A DNA stretch of 64,000 bases from NCBI GenBank assembly GCA_012932295.1, contig JAAONU010000008.1, positions 37,686,949 through 37,750,948 on the forward strand, in the 5' to 3' direction. The notes under the pieces are model-generated. The model did no database searches, was not told the DNA's origin, and saw nothing but the letters and a program-made list of their open reading frames with translations. This document shows positions 24,162 to 36,289 of the stretch, piece after piece. Position 1 is the stretch's first letter. Every line of letters starts with the position of its first letter. Position numbers and translations under genes: made by a program. The DNA comes from Cyclina sinensis. Its lineage: Eukaryota; Mollusca; Bivalvia; Venerida; Veneridae.

Positions 24162-25021
24162 GTTTGTATTTAATATATAAATAATTGTAAGACATTCATT
24201 AAATCTTGAAAGAATATTTCGTAGTCTTATGATTCAGTTTTTTTATCTGAATGATTTGAATATTTTTCCATCTATGCGATAATAGATTTTTTTATATTAT
24301 TCCAAATCTCTTTTTGTCACGACTTTTCTAATAAATACATTAGTTAAACAGAATAAGAAAATGATAACAAAAATATATTTCCTTTAAATAAAATGAATTT
24401 CTGCTAAATATTATTTAAATGTGTTGATAATTTGAACACAGAAACATTATAAAATCAGTTTTGGAATTCTTTGTTTTTGCTTAATTTATTATTTCATATT
24501 AATTAATTTAAAATAGTTTAAATTCGTATGTATGAATGATAAAAACAATACAATATTAGCATTCAGTCAATGTTATATCACTTAATTGCTTTAACATTGA
24601 ATAGAGGCCTTACATCAGATATACATAAAACATTTTAAAACCATAAAACCATAAAACGTTTGTGAAACAACTTGATTAATTATAATAATTTTCTTTTTTG
24701 CACAAATTGTCACTCAATATCATTATTGTCTTTCTTATTTTGATGAAATTTGCAAAACATAAATGATGGATTTACTTTTAAAATGCAATTTTAATGGATT
24801 AGGGGTCCGGTCTTTGACATAAGAGGATTCATACTGCCAGAACTATACTGTTACCTACAATTTGAATTTCAATGTATTTACTTTTAAAGACTTATGATGA
24901 AAAGGAATTTTGTGTCTTAGGCGCTTTTTGTATCCGGCTGTTTCTTGATTCCACATGATTAATTTCCAACTTTAAGAATGGTAAATTTTCCAGCTAATGA
25001 ACTGTTTACATCAGTATGAGT

Positions 25022-25022
<1 letters not shown>
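24162..25022. other. very AT-rich, intron-like
   Basis: No open frame of note. If the exon at 23966-24161 is real, this begins its downstream intron. Confidence 0.5.

Positions 25023-25055
<33 letters not shown>
25023..25055. repeat. poly-T tract of 33 bases
   Basis: An uninterrupted T33. It lies about 170 bp downstream (minus strand) of the stop of the candidate exon at 25228-25502, so on that strand it is a poly-A run. It could be a simple repeat or a genomic trace of a retroposed tail. Confidence 0.9.
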
Positions 25056-25058
<3 letters not shown>

Positions 25059-25227
25059 ACATTTCATGTAAAAATTCAACTTAAAAAGTTTAGCGAGACT
25101 CTGTAAAGAGTTTCTATGGTTGTTTTTCAACATAACAGGTGTTAATGCGAAACTTCTGTGGAAATAGGTCGGTCAGTTTTAAACAATATATTTTGTAGGA
25201 ATTTGTAGAATACATTTTCTATTGTAT

Positions 25228-25502
25228 TTACTTTTGTCTTAAATCGTCTAAGTTATTTGAAAAGTACGATTCAGATTTATCATAAGAAGAAACAAATGTA
25301 TTGTATCCAGAGGTCTTTTTAGTTTTACAAAAGCAATAAAAAGATGTACAACAGCTTCGATATGCACACTGATGTTCATCTTTACAGTGACAGCATCGGT
25401 GATATTCCCTTATCACATCAATAAAGCGGTTCAACTGATTGTCGCAAAAGTGCGCACGTAAACCTAGTGGCATAATTCTGCCAATCACTAAACAGTTTAC
25501 TG
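25228..25502 (-). CDS. candidate terminal coding exon, cysteine-rich protein
   Basis: On the minus strand, a strong polypyrimidine tract (tttttatgtttcttttctac then ag) ends with AG at 25504-25503 and is followed by an open segment of about 90 codons ending at a stop at 25230-25228. After an N-terminal part containing VNCLVIGRIMPLGLR, it has a cysteine cluster spaced CCHCKDEHQC, then RSCCTSFYCFCK, then a polar Ser/Asn/Asp tail ending NNLDDLRQK. Nine cysteines in about 24 residues suggest a disulphide-rich secreted domain or a membrane-proximal palmoylated-type tail; there is no clear zinc-finger spacing. Family not recognised. Strand is opposite to the two exon candidates upstream, so it would belong to another gene. 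Confidence 0.45.
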
Positions 25503-25969
25503 CTGTAGAAAAGAAACATAAAAAAGTTACATCTCCAGTTCTTCACTGAAGAAAAAAAGATGTTATTAAGTTATTTCTATTTACTTAACAAACTTGCGTG
25601 TTACCATATACTTTTTACATTAGCTAGCAAACGTCATTTTGATGTTATCCACTTATTTATTGTACGTCTTTGTAGCTTTTTATCATCATAGAAAAACTGT
25701 TTGTTTGTGTCCACTTCACAACCGATGTTCACTAAGGCAAGACTTTCACCAAATCTATTATCATAGTTATCATACAAGTTAGTCTGTAAGGTTTCTGACA
25801 AAAACATGCATCTTGTGGATGTTATTGAAAACGCTTAAATAGTACTGGGCACTAACAGGCAATTTCGTCCAGTAAGGATAAATTTCTGCTTATCACGAAT
25901 TAATTCAGTCTGCCGGTTACCAGATGGAAATTTGACATTATTACAATTTTCCACATATATACATCTATA
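25503..25969. other. intron-like or intergenic DNA
   Basis: No gene recognised; would be the intron upstream of the minus-strand exon candidate. Confidence 0.45.
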
Positions 25970-26060
25970 TCTATATACTATTAAAAGAATAGGTTCGCCG
26001 TTTTGTCGGAGAAACAGCTCGATCTCAAGCTATTCTGTTCTATGTCGCCGTAGCACTCAT
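25970..26060 (+). mobile_element. possible Helitron-like 5' end
   Basis: TCTATATACTATTAAAAGAA followed by taggttcgccgttttgtcgg. TC with a TATACTATTAAA-type start resembles 5' ends of animal Helitrons. No CTRR-plus-hairpin 3' end was assigned, so the extent is unknown. Confidence 0.25.
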
Positions 26061-27775
26061 ATATGAGCATCTAAAGTTGATATATATTTTTTTCTGTACG
26101 GAAAATTGCCAGTATTATATTCCTATATGTACAATTGGAGCGGGGTTAGTGTTACCCAATATTATGTAATTCTATGTTTTGATTGGCTGTTAGAAGATGC
26201 GATTATTGCCGAAGCATTACGTATTTTGACGATGTACTACCTGTTGAATCAATTTGCGAAGTTGTGTTATTTCGGAAATCCTCGGACAGAATCACGTGAC
26301 TGTCTGGTAACATTGTGTAGGAACATTGAATGTAATTGTTTTGAAATCTATTAATAGTAACAAGTAACTGATAAGAGATACAGGTAACTTTTTGAAGATT
26401 GGCAAAAATATGGCGGTTGATAAAGTGCAAAACATAGTCATTTTTCATCAAACAATTCAATATTTTATATCATTTAAAAGGTCTGTAAACTCATATTTTA
26501 CATATTTAAAAAATAACTGTCAAAACTGTTCACATTTTTGTTTGTAAATGGTTAACTTAGTGCATCTGAGCTGCTAGAAAAATGCTGAAAAATGCTGAAA
26601 CGACAGGTATTAATGAGTTTAGTTTTCTTTTTTAAAAGCAAAAATTCAAAATCTGCTTAATATATGATACAATGTTTGTGTTTAATGTTTTCAAATCATA
26701 AAATTCGGCTCACAAAGAATAGGGTTCTCTAAAGTTAAAAATTCTGTCTCTTTCCCGGTCGTACTTTGCTACGACAGTGACTGTATATCACCTGGTCTTT
26801 AATAATTATGTTGAATTATATCAAATTAATCAAAGCATGGTCATAGTTTATTATCATAACTGATATTAGAAGTATATTTGTTATTCTTCTCAAACATGTT
26901 TGTTATTCTGTTCAAGCATGTTATTTCATGAAATTCATGTTATTCTGTTACTTAATAAAACAAACACTGTTTCAGTATCATAATTATCACCATTAACATC
27001 AAGAGATATATTGAAATAAAAGGTTGAACAAATATGTTGTTCTTCAAAAACTGTGCATTACCTTAGTTATAATTTGTCTGAACAGACAGGTCTTCAATTT
27101 AAAGATATATATTAAATTTCTTTTTATTGGCATCTGCAAACAAAATAGAGTGCAGTAGCTTAAGGTTCCTTAAAACTTCAGTAAAGACCCGTTCCATCAA
27201 ATGGACTCAAGTCCATTTGAATTTTCCTTGTTTAAATAAGCACTGATATGTACGAAAAAAGAGAAAATTTCCAAAAAAGTACCGGAAAACACCTAAGGCT
27301 AAAAGTAGAAATGCTACAAATAGATTTCGCTAAATTTACTATAAATAGATTTTGCTAAATTAAATCGAATCATTACAGGCTTGCACTCCGTGAAGCTGAA
27401 ATTGATAGTTTTTAATTCAAATCAGCCCTTGCGACGCTATTCGTTCGTCAGTCGGCGGATTTAGTAGGAGAACAAAGGGAACGGATCTTTGATGATGGCT
27501 CCATCCAAAATCATTTGTTGGATGGACGATTCAATGGACTACTCCGTGAACGTTTTGTTGCCTGTCCCCGCATCACTCGAGTTAAACTTCTAGGAAATGT
27601 GCTAAAAGGAGCAGCTATTTTCTTTTAAAAAGTTGCTGGCCATGGAGGGCAGTTGGGGGAAAAAGTCAAATTGCAGAACATATTCTCAACTATGTATTAC
27701 AATCAAACTAACTTCAAGAAGGTAGTTTACATACTAATGGATTGTAGGAATGCATCAACTGCACATGAATAGCTT
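26061..27775. other. no gene recognised
   Basis: Overlapping open frames at 26106-26354 and 26203-26460 are mutual shadows with no domain. 27370-27600 is more GC-rich and CpG-bearing but shows no open frame. Confidence 0.4.
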
Positions 27776-28030
27776 GATCTTTATTATCCCCCGCCGCATA
27801 GCGATACGGGATATAGGAATGGTCTTAGTGCGTCCGTCTGTCCGTGTTTGTGTGCATCTGGATTTCGTGTCCGCTCTTTTACTTTTAAATCCCTGGAAGG
27901 AATTTCTTGAAAGTGGTGCTGGCTCAAGGTCACGGTCACCAGGTGTGTTCAGAGGTTAGGCCATGCATTTTGTGTCTGCTCCATAACTTTTAAACACATG
28001 GAAGCAATTTCACGAAAGTTCATCGTGCCA
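27776..28030 (+). repeat. dispersed repeat with CCCCCGCCG start and CGTCCGTCTGTCCG core
   Basis: Begins ttattatcccccgccgcata, then gggatatagg, gtgcgtccgtctgtccgtg, and ttactt-ttaaatccctgg phrases that recur in altered form (ataacttttaaacacatgg) about 95 bp later. This layout matches a dispersed family I associate with mollusc and other marine invertebrate genomes. The frame 27750-27959 lies inside it. Confidence 0.6.
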
Positions 28031-29459
28031 GTCTGGCGAATTCACTCTCTCATACACAGACCTTTTCCTGTCATGGATTGTACTATCACTTTAATTAATG
28101 GTGAGCCTAGTGTGGAACATTATCCATCCATACATAACCAAATTTTTCACTTCACATTTCCTTTTCACCATCAGTAACCTTTTCAACATTTGCTAATGCA
28201 CCGAGGCATATTGTTGGCCTTCAGACTGCCTTGTGAAATATGTCTTTGAAGAGGGTGGCACAAAATTTTTGAAGTCAACGAGATGGCACAACCCATCTAT
28301 TATATACATAAAATGGCTGGCTAGTTGGCAAACATGTCACAATACATATGAAATACCAAATGCTATAGTGCAACAGATTAAAGAGATACTGAATGAAGAA
28401 ATTTAAAGGTTTTTTTATCTAACAGCAAGACCTATGGGCAGAAAATGATGTGTTTTTACAATTTTATTGATTTTTTCCCACAAACATGGAACATCTTTTA
28501 TAAAGTCATTTCAACTGATCTGTTGTATGCCAACTTCCATTTTTACACGTAGGAACAAGAGAACTTAAGGGCTTTGTGATATGACAAAATAGAACAGTTC
28601 TGTCATAATTAAAATACTGTGTTTGTATCGGGAAGAGAGAGAAGAAAACAAATAGAGAAAACAACCCGAAACTAATTTTCTAGTCTATATATTGTTTTAC
28701 AGATATTCAACCGTGGAAATATCACTTTTTAATAGAATTTTACCGAATTGTTTTATTACATTTTGTTCAGTTATTCAATATGCTTTATAGACAGGTTAAA
28801 CTAATAAAATCAATATGGTTACTCTTCTTAAAAAGGAAAGAAATCCCCCCACAAAAATATCCAAATTAATGAAAAAAAAACAAAAAACAAAAAAAACCTC
28901 TATAATAGACGTCTATAATATCCTCTCAGAAAATTGATAAGGAACAAAAACATTGAAGAAAACCCGGTGCTGCCGTGTCTTTTTTATATGTTATGGCTGT
29001 CATTTCTTTCTGCATGAAACAAGGAAATAGAATTTTTTTTTTAGAATCGTTTTTGTTAACATGACAGGCACAAGTTGCTGAAGAAACCATATACATGTAG
29101 TTAGAAATCAGTTCTTTTTGTCATTTTAGGATGCCTACATAGCTGACACGATCAGCGTTTTCAAGTATGTTTTTTTCATTTTATTATTTTTTATATTTTT
29201 GTTTAAGTGAAAAAGATATATCTGTTTAGCAAACAAAAGTTATTTCTGTTGTTGTTGATTATGAAAAAACTCGGAATAAGTAATTACAGAGTATATCTAA
29301 ACGACGCTTACACTCCATTGCAAACAATCGTACTATAACTTATACACGTTAAAGTGAACAAAATATCTTTGTTTACCAAATGAATATTTCCTCTCAAAAA
29401 TGAGCAATACACGCAAAGTTATCTACTACTGAATACATACGAATCATCCTATAGGAATT
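28031..29459. other. no gene recognised
   Basis: A 12-bp palindrome ATAGACGTCTAT lies at about 28905-28916. The rest is AT-rich with A-runs. Confidence 0.45.
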
Positions 29460-32400
29460 GAGCAGTAGCACTACACAGCAATAGGAAAGCGTGAAGTTGG
29501 CAGAAGCAATAAGAGCAGTAGCAATAGAAAAACGTGAAGTTGGCAGTAGCAGTAAGAGCAGTAGCTGTAGGAAAAAACGTGAAGTTGGCAGTAGCAGTAA
29601 GAGCAGTAGCTGTAGGAAAAACGTGAAGTTGGCAGTAGCAGTAAGAGCAGTAGATGTAGGAAAAACGTGAAGTTGGTGAAGCAGTACAGCAGTAGCTGTA
29701 GGAAAAACATGAAGTTGGCAGAAGCAATAAGAGCAGTAGAAATAGAAAAACGTGAAGTTGGCAGTAGCAGTAACAGCAGTAGCAGTAGAAAAAAACGTGA
29801 AGTTGGCAGTACCAGTACAGCAGTAGCAGTAGGAAAAACGTGAAGTTGGCAGTAGCAGTAACAGCAGTAGCAGTAGGAAAAAACGTGAAGTTGGCAGTAG
29901 CAGTAAGAGCAGTAGCTGTAGGAAAAACGTGAAGTTGGCAGTAGCAGTAAGAGCAGTAGATGTAGGAAAAACGTGAAGTTGGTGAAGCAGTACAGCAGTA
30001 GCTGTAGGAAAAACATGAAGTTGGCAGAAGCAATAAGAGCAGTAGCAATAGAAAAACGTGAAGTTGGCAGTAGCAGTAACAGCAGTAGCAGTAGAAAAAA
30101 ACGTGAAGTTGGCAGTACCAGTACAGCAGTAGCAGTAGGAAAAACGTGAAGTTGGCAGTAGCAGTAACAGCAGTAACAGTAGGTAAAACGTAAAGTTGGC
30201 AGTAGCACTACAGCAGTAGCAGCAGGAAAAACGTGAAGTTGGCAGTAGCAGTAACTGCAGTAGCAGTAGAAAAAACGTGAAGTTGGCAGTAGCAGTACAG
30301 CAGTAGCAGTAGGAAAAACGTGAAGTTGGCAGTAGCAGTAACAGCAGTAGCAGTAGAAAAAAAACGTGAAGTTGGCAGTACCAGTACAGCAGTAGCAGTA
30401 GAAAAAAACGTGAAGTTGGCAGTAGCAGTAAGAGCAGTAACAGTAAGAAAAACGTGAAGTTGGCAGTAGCACTACAGCAGTAGCAGCAGGAAAAATGTGA
30501 AGTTGGCAGTAGCAGTAACAGCAGTAGCAGTAGAAAAAAACGTGAAGTTGGCAGTAGCAGTAACAGCAGTAACAGTAGGTAAAACGTAAAGTTGGCAGTA
30601 GCACTACAGCAGTAGCAGCAGGAAAAACGTGAAGTTGGCAGTAGCAGTAACAGCAGTAGCAGTAGAAAAAAACGTGAAGTTGGCAGTAGCAGTACAGCAG
30701 TAGCAGTAGGAAAAACGTGAAGTTGGCAGTAGCAGTAACAGCAGTAGAAGTAAAAAAAACGTGAAGTTGGCAGTAGCAGTAACAGCAGTAACAGTAGGTA
30801 AAACGTAAAGTTGGCAGTAGCACTACAGCAGTAGCAGCAGGAAAAATGTGAAGATGGCAGTAGCAGTACAGCAGTAGCTGTAGTAAAAACGTGAAGTTGG
30901 CAGTAGCAGTAACAGCAGTAGCAGTAGGAAAAACGTGAAGATGGCAGTAGCAGTAAGAGCAGTAACAGTAGGTAAAACGTGAAGTTGGCAGTAGCAGTAA
31001 CAGCAGTAGCAGAAGGCAAAACGTGAAGCTGGCAGAAGCAGTAACAGCAGTAGCAGCAGGAAAAATGTGAAGATGGCAGTAGCAGTAACAGCAGTAGCTG
31101 TAGGAAAAACGTGAAGTTGGCAGTAGCAGTAACAGCAGTAGCAGTAGGAAAAACGTGAAGTTGGCAGTAGCAGTAAGAGCAGTTACAGTAGGTAAAACGT
31201 GAAGTTGGCAGTAGCAGTACAGCAGTAGCAGCAGGAAAAATGTGAAGATGGCAGTAGCAGTACAGCAGTAGCAGTAGGAAAAATATGAAGTTGGCAGTAG
31301 CAGTATAGCAGTAGCGGTAGAAAAAAACGTGAAGTTGGCAGTAGCAGTAGGAAAAACATGAAGTTGGGAGTAGCAATAACAGCAGTAGCAGTAGAAAAAA
31401 ACGTGAAGTTGGCAGTAGCAGTAAGAGCAGTAACAGTAAGAAAAACGTGAAGTTGGCAGTAGCACTACAGCAGTAGCAGCAGGAAAAATGTGAAGTTGGC
31501 AGTAGCAGTAACAGCAGTAGCAGTAGAAAAAAACGTGAAGTTGGCAGTAGCAGTAAGAGCAGTTACAGTAGGTAAAACGTGAAGTTGGCAGTAGCACTAC
31601 AGCAGTAGCAGCAGGAAAAACGTGAAGTTGGCAGTAGCAGTAACAGCAGTAGCAGTAGAAAAAAACGTGAAGTTGGCAGTAGCACTACAGCAGTAGCAGT
31701 AGGAAAAACGTGAAGTTGGCAGTAGCAGTAACAGCAGTAGCAGTAAAAAAAACGTGAAGTTGGCAGGAGCAGTAACAGCAGTAACAGTAGGTAAAACGTA
31801 AAGTTGGCAGTAGCACTACAGCAGTAGCAGCAGGAAAAATGTGAAGATGGCAGTAGCAGTACAGCAGTAGCTGTAGTAAAAACGTGAAGTTGGCAGTAGC
31901 AGTAACAGCAGTAGCAGTAGGAAAAACGTGAAGATGGCAGTAGCAGTAAGAGCAGTAACAGTAGGTAAAACGTGAAGTTGGCAGTAGCAGTAACAGCAGT
32001 AGCAGAAGGCAAAACGTGAAGCTGGCAGAAGCAGTAACAGCAGTAGCAGCAGGAAAAATGTGAAGATGGCAGTAGCAGTAACAGCAGTAGCTGTAGGAAA
32101 AACGTGAAGTTGGCAGTAGCAGTAACAGCAGTAGCAGTAGGAAAAACGTGAAGTTGGCAGTAGCAGTAAGAGCAGTTACAGTAGGTAAAACGTGAAGTTG
32201 GCAGTAGCAGTACAGCAGTAGCAGCAGGAAAAATGTGAAGATGGCAGTAGCAGTACAGCAGTAGCAGTAGGAAAAATATGAAGTTGGCAGTAGCAGTATA
32301 GCAGTAGCGGTAGAAAAGAACGTGAAGTTGGCAGTAGCAGTAGGAAAGACATGAAGTTGGGAGTAGCAATAACAGCAGTAGCAGAACAAATAACTAGAAG

Positions 32401-32740
32401 TTGGCAGTTCCAGTACAGCAGTAGAAGTAAAAAAAGTAAAGTTGACAGTATCAGTACAGCAGTAGCAGTAGGAAAACGAGAAGTTGGCAGTAGCAGTACA
32501 GCAGTAGCAATAGGAAAAACGTGAAGTTGGCAGTAGCAGTACAGCAGTAGCAGTAGAAAAAAATGTGAAGTTGGCAGTTGCAGTATAGCAGTAGCAGTAA
32601 AAATGTAAAGTTGACAGTAGCAGTAAAGCAGTAGCAGTAGAAAAAAACGTGAAGTTGGCAATACCAGTATAGAAGTAGCAGTAGGAAAAGGTGAAGCTGG
32701 CAGTAGCAGTACAGAACTAGCAGTTGGGAAATCTGAAAAG
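29460..32740 (-). repeat. 44-bp satellite B, large inverted array with higher-order structure
   Basis: About 74 copies of gaagttggcagtagcagtaa/gagcagtagcagtaggaaaaacgt with lengths 43, 44 or 45, the reverse complement of the forward array at 5945-6600. Variants mix cagtaagagcag, cagtaacagcag and cagtacagcag. Length changes shift frame between copies, so minus-strand frames of up to 708 codons (29471-31597) run through and produce Leu/Tyr/Cys/Thr-Ala-Thr low-complexity repeats; they are not genes. Longer duplications: a 306-bp unit (agttggtgaa at 29671 and 29977) and a 993-bp unit (ttacagtaggtaaaacgtg at 31183 and 32176). Copies decay towards 32740. Confidence 0.95.
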
Positions 32741-32779
32741 TCTGGAAAGTCTAAATGAAATTGAGACATGTTTTAACAT

Positions 32780-33165
32780 CTAGAGGCCCTCCCGAGTCTA
32801 CGCATAGGTCTGCGACTGTTTCTGACACTATTGAAGACTTTCAGGAATTTTGGTGCCGATCGAGGAAATGTTATTTCTGATGTTTGGGGATCCTCCCAGG
32901 TCAATTAAACCGGTCTGCGACTGTGTCTGACACTCCTGCAGACTTTCAGGAATTTTAGTGCCAGTCGAGAAAAACTATTTTTTAATGTTAAGGGACCCTC
33001 CCGGAGTCCATTGTTACAGTCTGCGACTGTTTCTGACACTCTTGGAGACTTTCAGGAGTTTTGGTGCCAATCAAGAAAAAGTTACCTAGGGATCCTCCCG
33101 GTTCGATTTCACCGGTCTGCGACTATTTAAGACACTTTTACAGACTTTCACATTTTCCTACTGCT
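32780..33165. repeat. about 105-bp tandem repeat, four copies
   Basis: tctgcgact occurs at 32809, 32914, 33020 and 33116 (spacing 105, 106, 96). Each copy also has ctcccgg or ctcccag, agactttcaggaattttggt and gccaatcaagaaaa-like strings. The tract starts directly after satellite B. It ends with cacattttcctactgctac (33140-33159), a fragment of satellite B in the opposite orientation. Confidence 0.88.
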
Positions 33166-36100
33166 ACATCAGTCAAGCATGAAGGCGTGTCTGTTTTGGT
33201 TTTTAAAAAAACAAAGTAGACAATGATACTTTTATTCCGATTGATAAGTCTTGTGGTATTCTACATACATTAGACAAACTTAAAGTCGTTCATTATTTGT
33301 TTTAACAATCGGTGTAAGATCAACACTAAAGTGTCAGTTTTTCATTCATTCTATACATCACAGGAAACGGTGATGAATAGAAAAAATTCTGAATCGAAAA
33401 TTCTATTAATAGAAAGAACGAATTTAATATTCTGTAAATTTTCTAGAATATAATTATGTCCGGTTCGGTTCTGTAAATAATAGTAGTACTTCTTTCATCC
33501 TATACCGCCTATACGTATTCTGTAATACCATATAAATTTGTCAATCATTTCTTTGTTATGTATTCTTAACTGAGTTACCGTCATGACTCTGACAGAATCT
33601 TCTTGTTGTTGGTGTCAGCGAATATCAAATCTAGTATTCTTGTTATTGAACAATTAATCTTTCGAATAGTTAACTCTGTAGATTTATAAACTTCTTGTGA
33701 TATGGTTTTTCTTTCAAACAATTTTTGTTAAAATATTTAAATGTGTTTCACACTTAAACGCAAAGCTTTATTCACCGCAAATTTCTTTTTTTTATAAAGT
33801 TTTATTTTAATGATTTTGTAGAATATACATCTTCCGCTGCACGTATTAATCTATTACTTAGATGAGTTATCTTGAATACAATTCAGTTCTTATGAAAACA
33901 CATTACCAATGCTCTTTTAATGTAGTTGGAAAAACCATACTGGCTGACGACGAAGCACCAAACAATCACTGAAGATTTTTTACATACAGTTGATTGATTA
34001 TTAAAAATATCGATTATTGTTACTATGCTATTGAATGTCCAGTTTTTAAGATATCAATATATTGTCTGTTACTAAGATTTTTACATTGCACAAGTATCTT
34101 AAGGTTTTAAATCGAGCCTAACTCACCGGGGCAGATTTCGAAAAGTCTGCACAGACCTGTGGCCCACATGACCTCAAAGACTCACATAGGTCTCCTTTTG
34201 TACAGTCTTTTCCCCGAATACGGAATTAAATCTCATTTTTATAACGATCATAACAGACGGACATTGATAAAATTACTTAATTCCTGTCTAGATTGTGTAT
34301 GATTGTCAGTATATATGTTATATATCATATATTTTATTGACCTTCGAGGTACTTGAGTCACCATAGACTGGACTACCCTGTCAAGATTTGAAAGTCATAT
34401 TAACATTTTGCAGTTCTCAGATGACCTTGCACTCTTTGGACTTATTAACCTTAACTGAAATTTACTGAAATTCTAAAAGAGTATATGGTGGAGATTTCTG
34501 TTGTAGCACCCCCTATTACACTACACTCTTTTTTAATTTATTAATACTCTTTCCTCTTATTTTTCTCTGTTTTTTATTTAGTTTCACTCCCAACTTCCTT
34601 AAAATAACCATTTGCATTTTGCTAGGCTTATGAGAAAAATATAACAGTGCACAATTTGACGTTCGTAATAAAAGAGGAAATACTTTTCATGTTACAGTTT
34701 GTGCAGTCTAAAATAGTTTAAAGCTAAGATTTGATTGCGTGGATAAAATGATGGTTTATTCAGACAGTTAATACTAAAGTTAAATTGCAGTCGTAAAAAT
34801 ACTGCTTGGAGGAATTATTTAAAACTTTCTTCCTGAACAATAAAATACAATACCTCATGTAATGCTCTGGAGACTAAATCTGAATATAATTTTACTGGAA
34901 TGCTAGCGGTTCTAGACAGAATAGTGGACACATGGTCTGCAGGTGTATAATTGTAGATCATATATTTATAGCTTTCTAAGTCAGTCGGTCAATCGGTTAA
35001 CCTCTGAACATTTGATGCTTTAAATTATTTTTTTTTCTGGACGAATTATGGGTCATGAAATATAAGTACTATTAACTATTACTAGATTACCTTTACAACG
35101 TACATCCATCCCGACCCAAGAGAGACATGAGGGTTACTAAATAAGTGTATGTGGGTTTGTTTTAGGAAAATATTTTTTTTTGTGTGTTTGTGTCATAAAA
35201 AGATGTTGAAAATTCTGTAGTTTCCAAGAGAATGTTAATTTCATTAATGAAATCTATTAATTTTACGTAAATAGAAACATTAGTTTATAATGGGAAATTG
35301 TCCTAGTTAACGTGAGAGGACAGATAAACTTTTTGAACATCTCTTTCAATAATGTATCCGGCTTTAGATATACATTTACAGTGATAGTGAAGTACCAGCG
35401 ATTGTCTGGCGTTGTTGAACGTGGGTACCAATTCTTATGCAAATAAGGAAAGATTTAAAAGTAATTTCTTATATTTGGTTGATTATGTGGAGTTTTATTG
35501 TTAAATTATGTTAGATCTATGGGTCTTCTTTGATAAAATTTTATGTTTAAGTATGTAGAAAATATTATTTAGATGCGAACCAATGTACCCTCGAAACCGT
35601 ATGTGTAGGGAGAATTCGGCGTATTAATTGATTTCTTGTGATAATGTTGAACTGAACCCGCTGTATTTCCAAGATGGCGTTAAACTGATAAACACATGTA
35701 CATTAAATCAAAGCACTGAAAGTACTGCAAAACCTTTCGCGTAGTGCTGGGTTTATGTTTTAAAGTAATCGATACATGCATGTAATCCAATAACTTTATC
35801 CGAGAGAATTTATCTCTGTGCAATAGAGGTCCATTAGAGCTAGTCTCATTAAGCTGAATATGATAAAAATCTTTTTTTACCTGCCTTGCCATAAATTATA
35901 ATCCAACTTCACTGAAAAATTTTTGTACATAATTACTGAACACTCTAATCAATACTGACCATCACTGATCTTTATCATTTTCAACACTTATTTATCAAAT
36001 TTAGTATCGACAATTCCACTTATTTTTCTAAAACCCTGTGTTACTCCAACTGTAATGTTCTAGAAAAGTACAAGAGTACTATTATACCCATGATTAATGC

Positions 36101-36289
36101 ATACTGACCAATATTGTAAGTTCTGTTGGTAGTTTTCTGGTAACATTTGCAATCTAGTACATGTTCTTTCTAGTAATTTTAGGAAGGTAAACTGACTCTT
36201 ATATGAATACAACTGTAAAGAGAGGTAAAACTTTAGTTGACAATAAGTTTACCACAAACACAAGAAAGCAATACTTGTTAACATTATCT
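33166..36289. other. AT-rich, no gene recognised
   Basis: Dense stops. The minus frame 35680-35892 begins ATGGCAAGGCAGGTAAAAAA and has a balanced composition but no domain or clear donor. ccaagatggcgtta at 35670-35683 is YY1-like but isolated. Confidence 0.45.

Noticed and set aside
29394..32769. Minus-strand open frames of 197-708 codons over the large satellite
   Set aside because: The products are the same 44-bp monomer in shifting frames (Leu-, Tyr/Cys- and Thr-Ala-Thr-rich); length variants of 43-45 bp cause frame hopping. No start context or domain.
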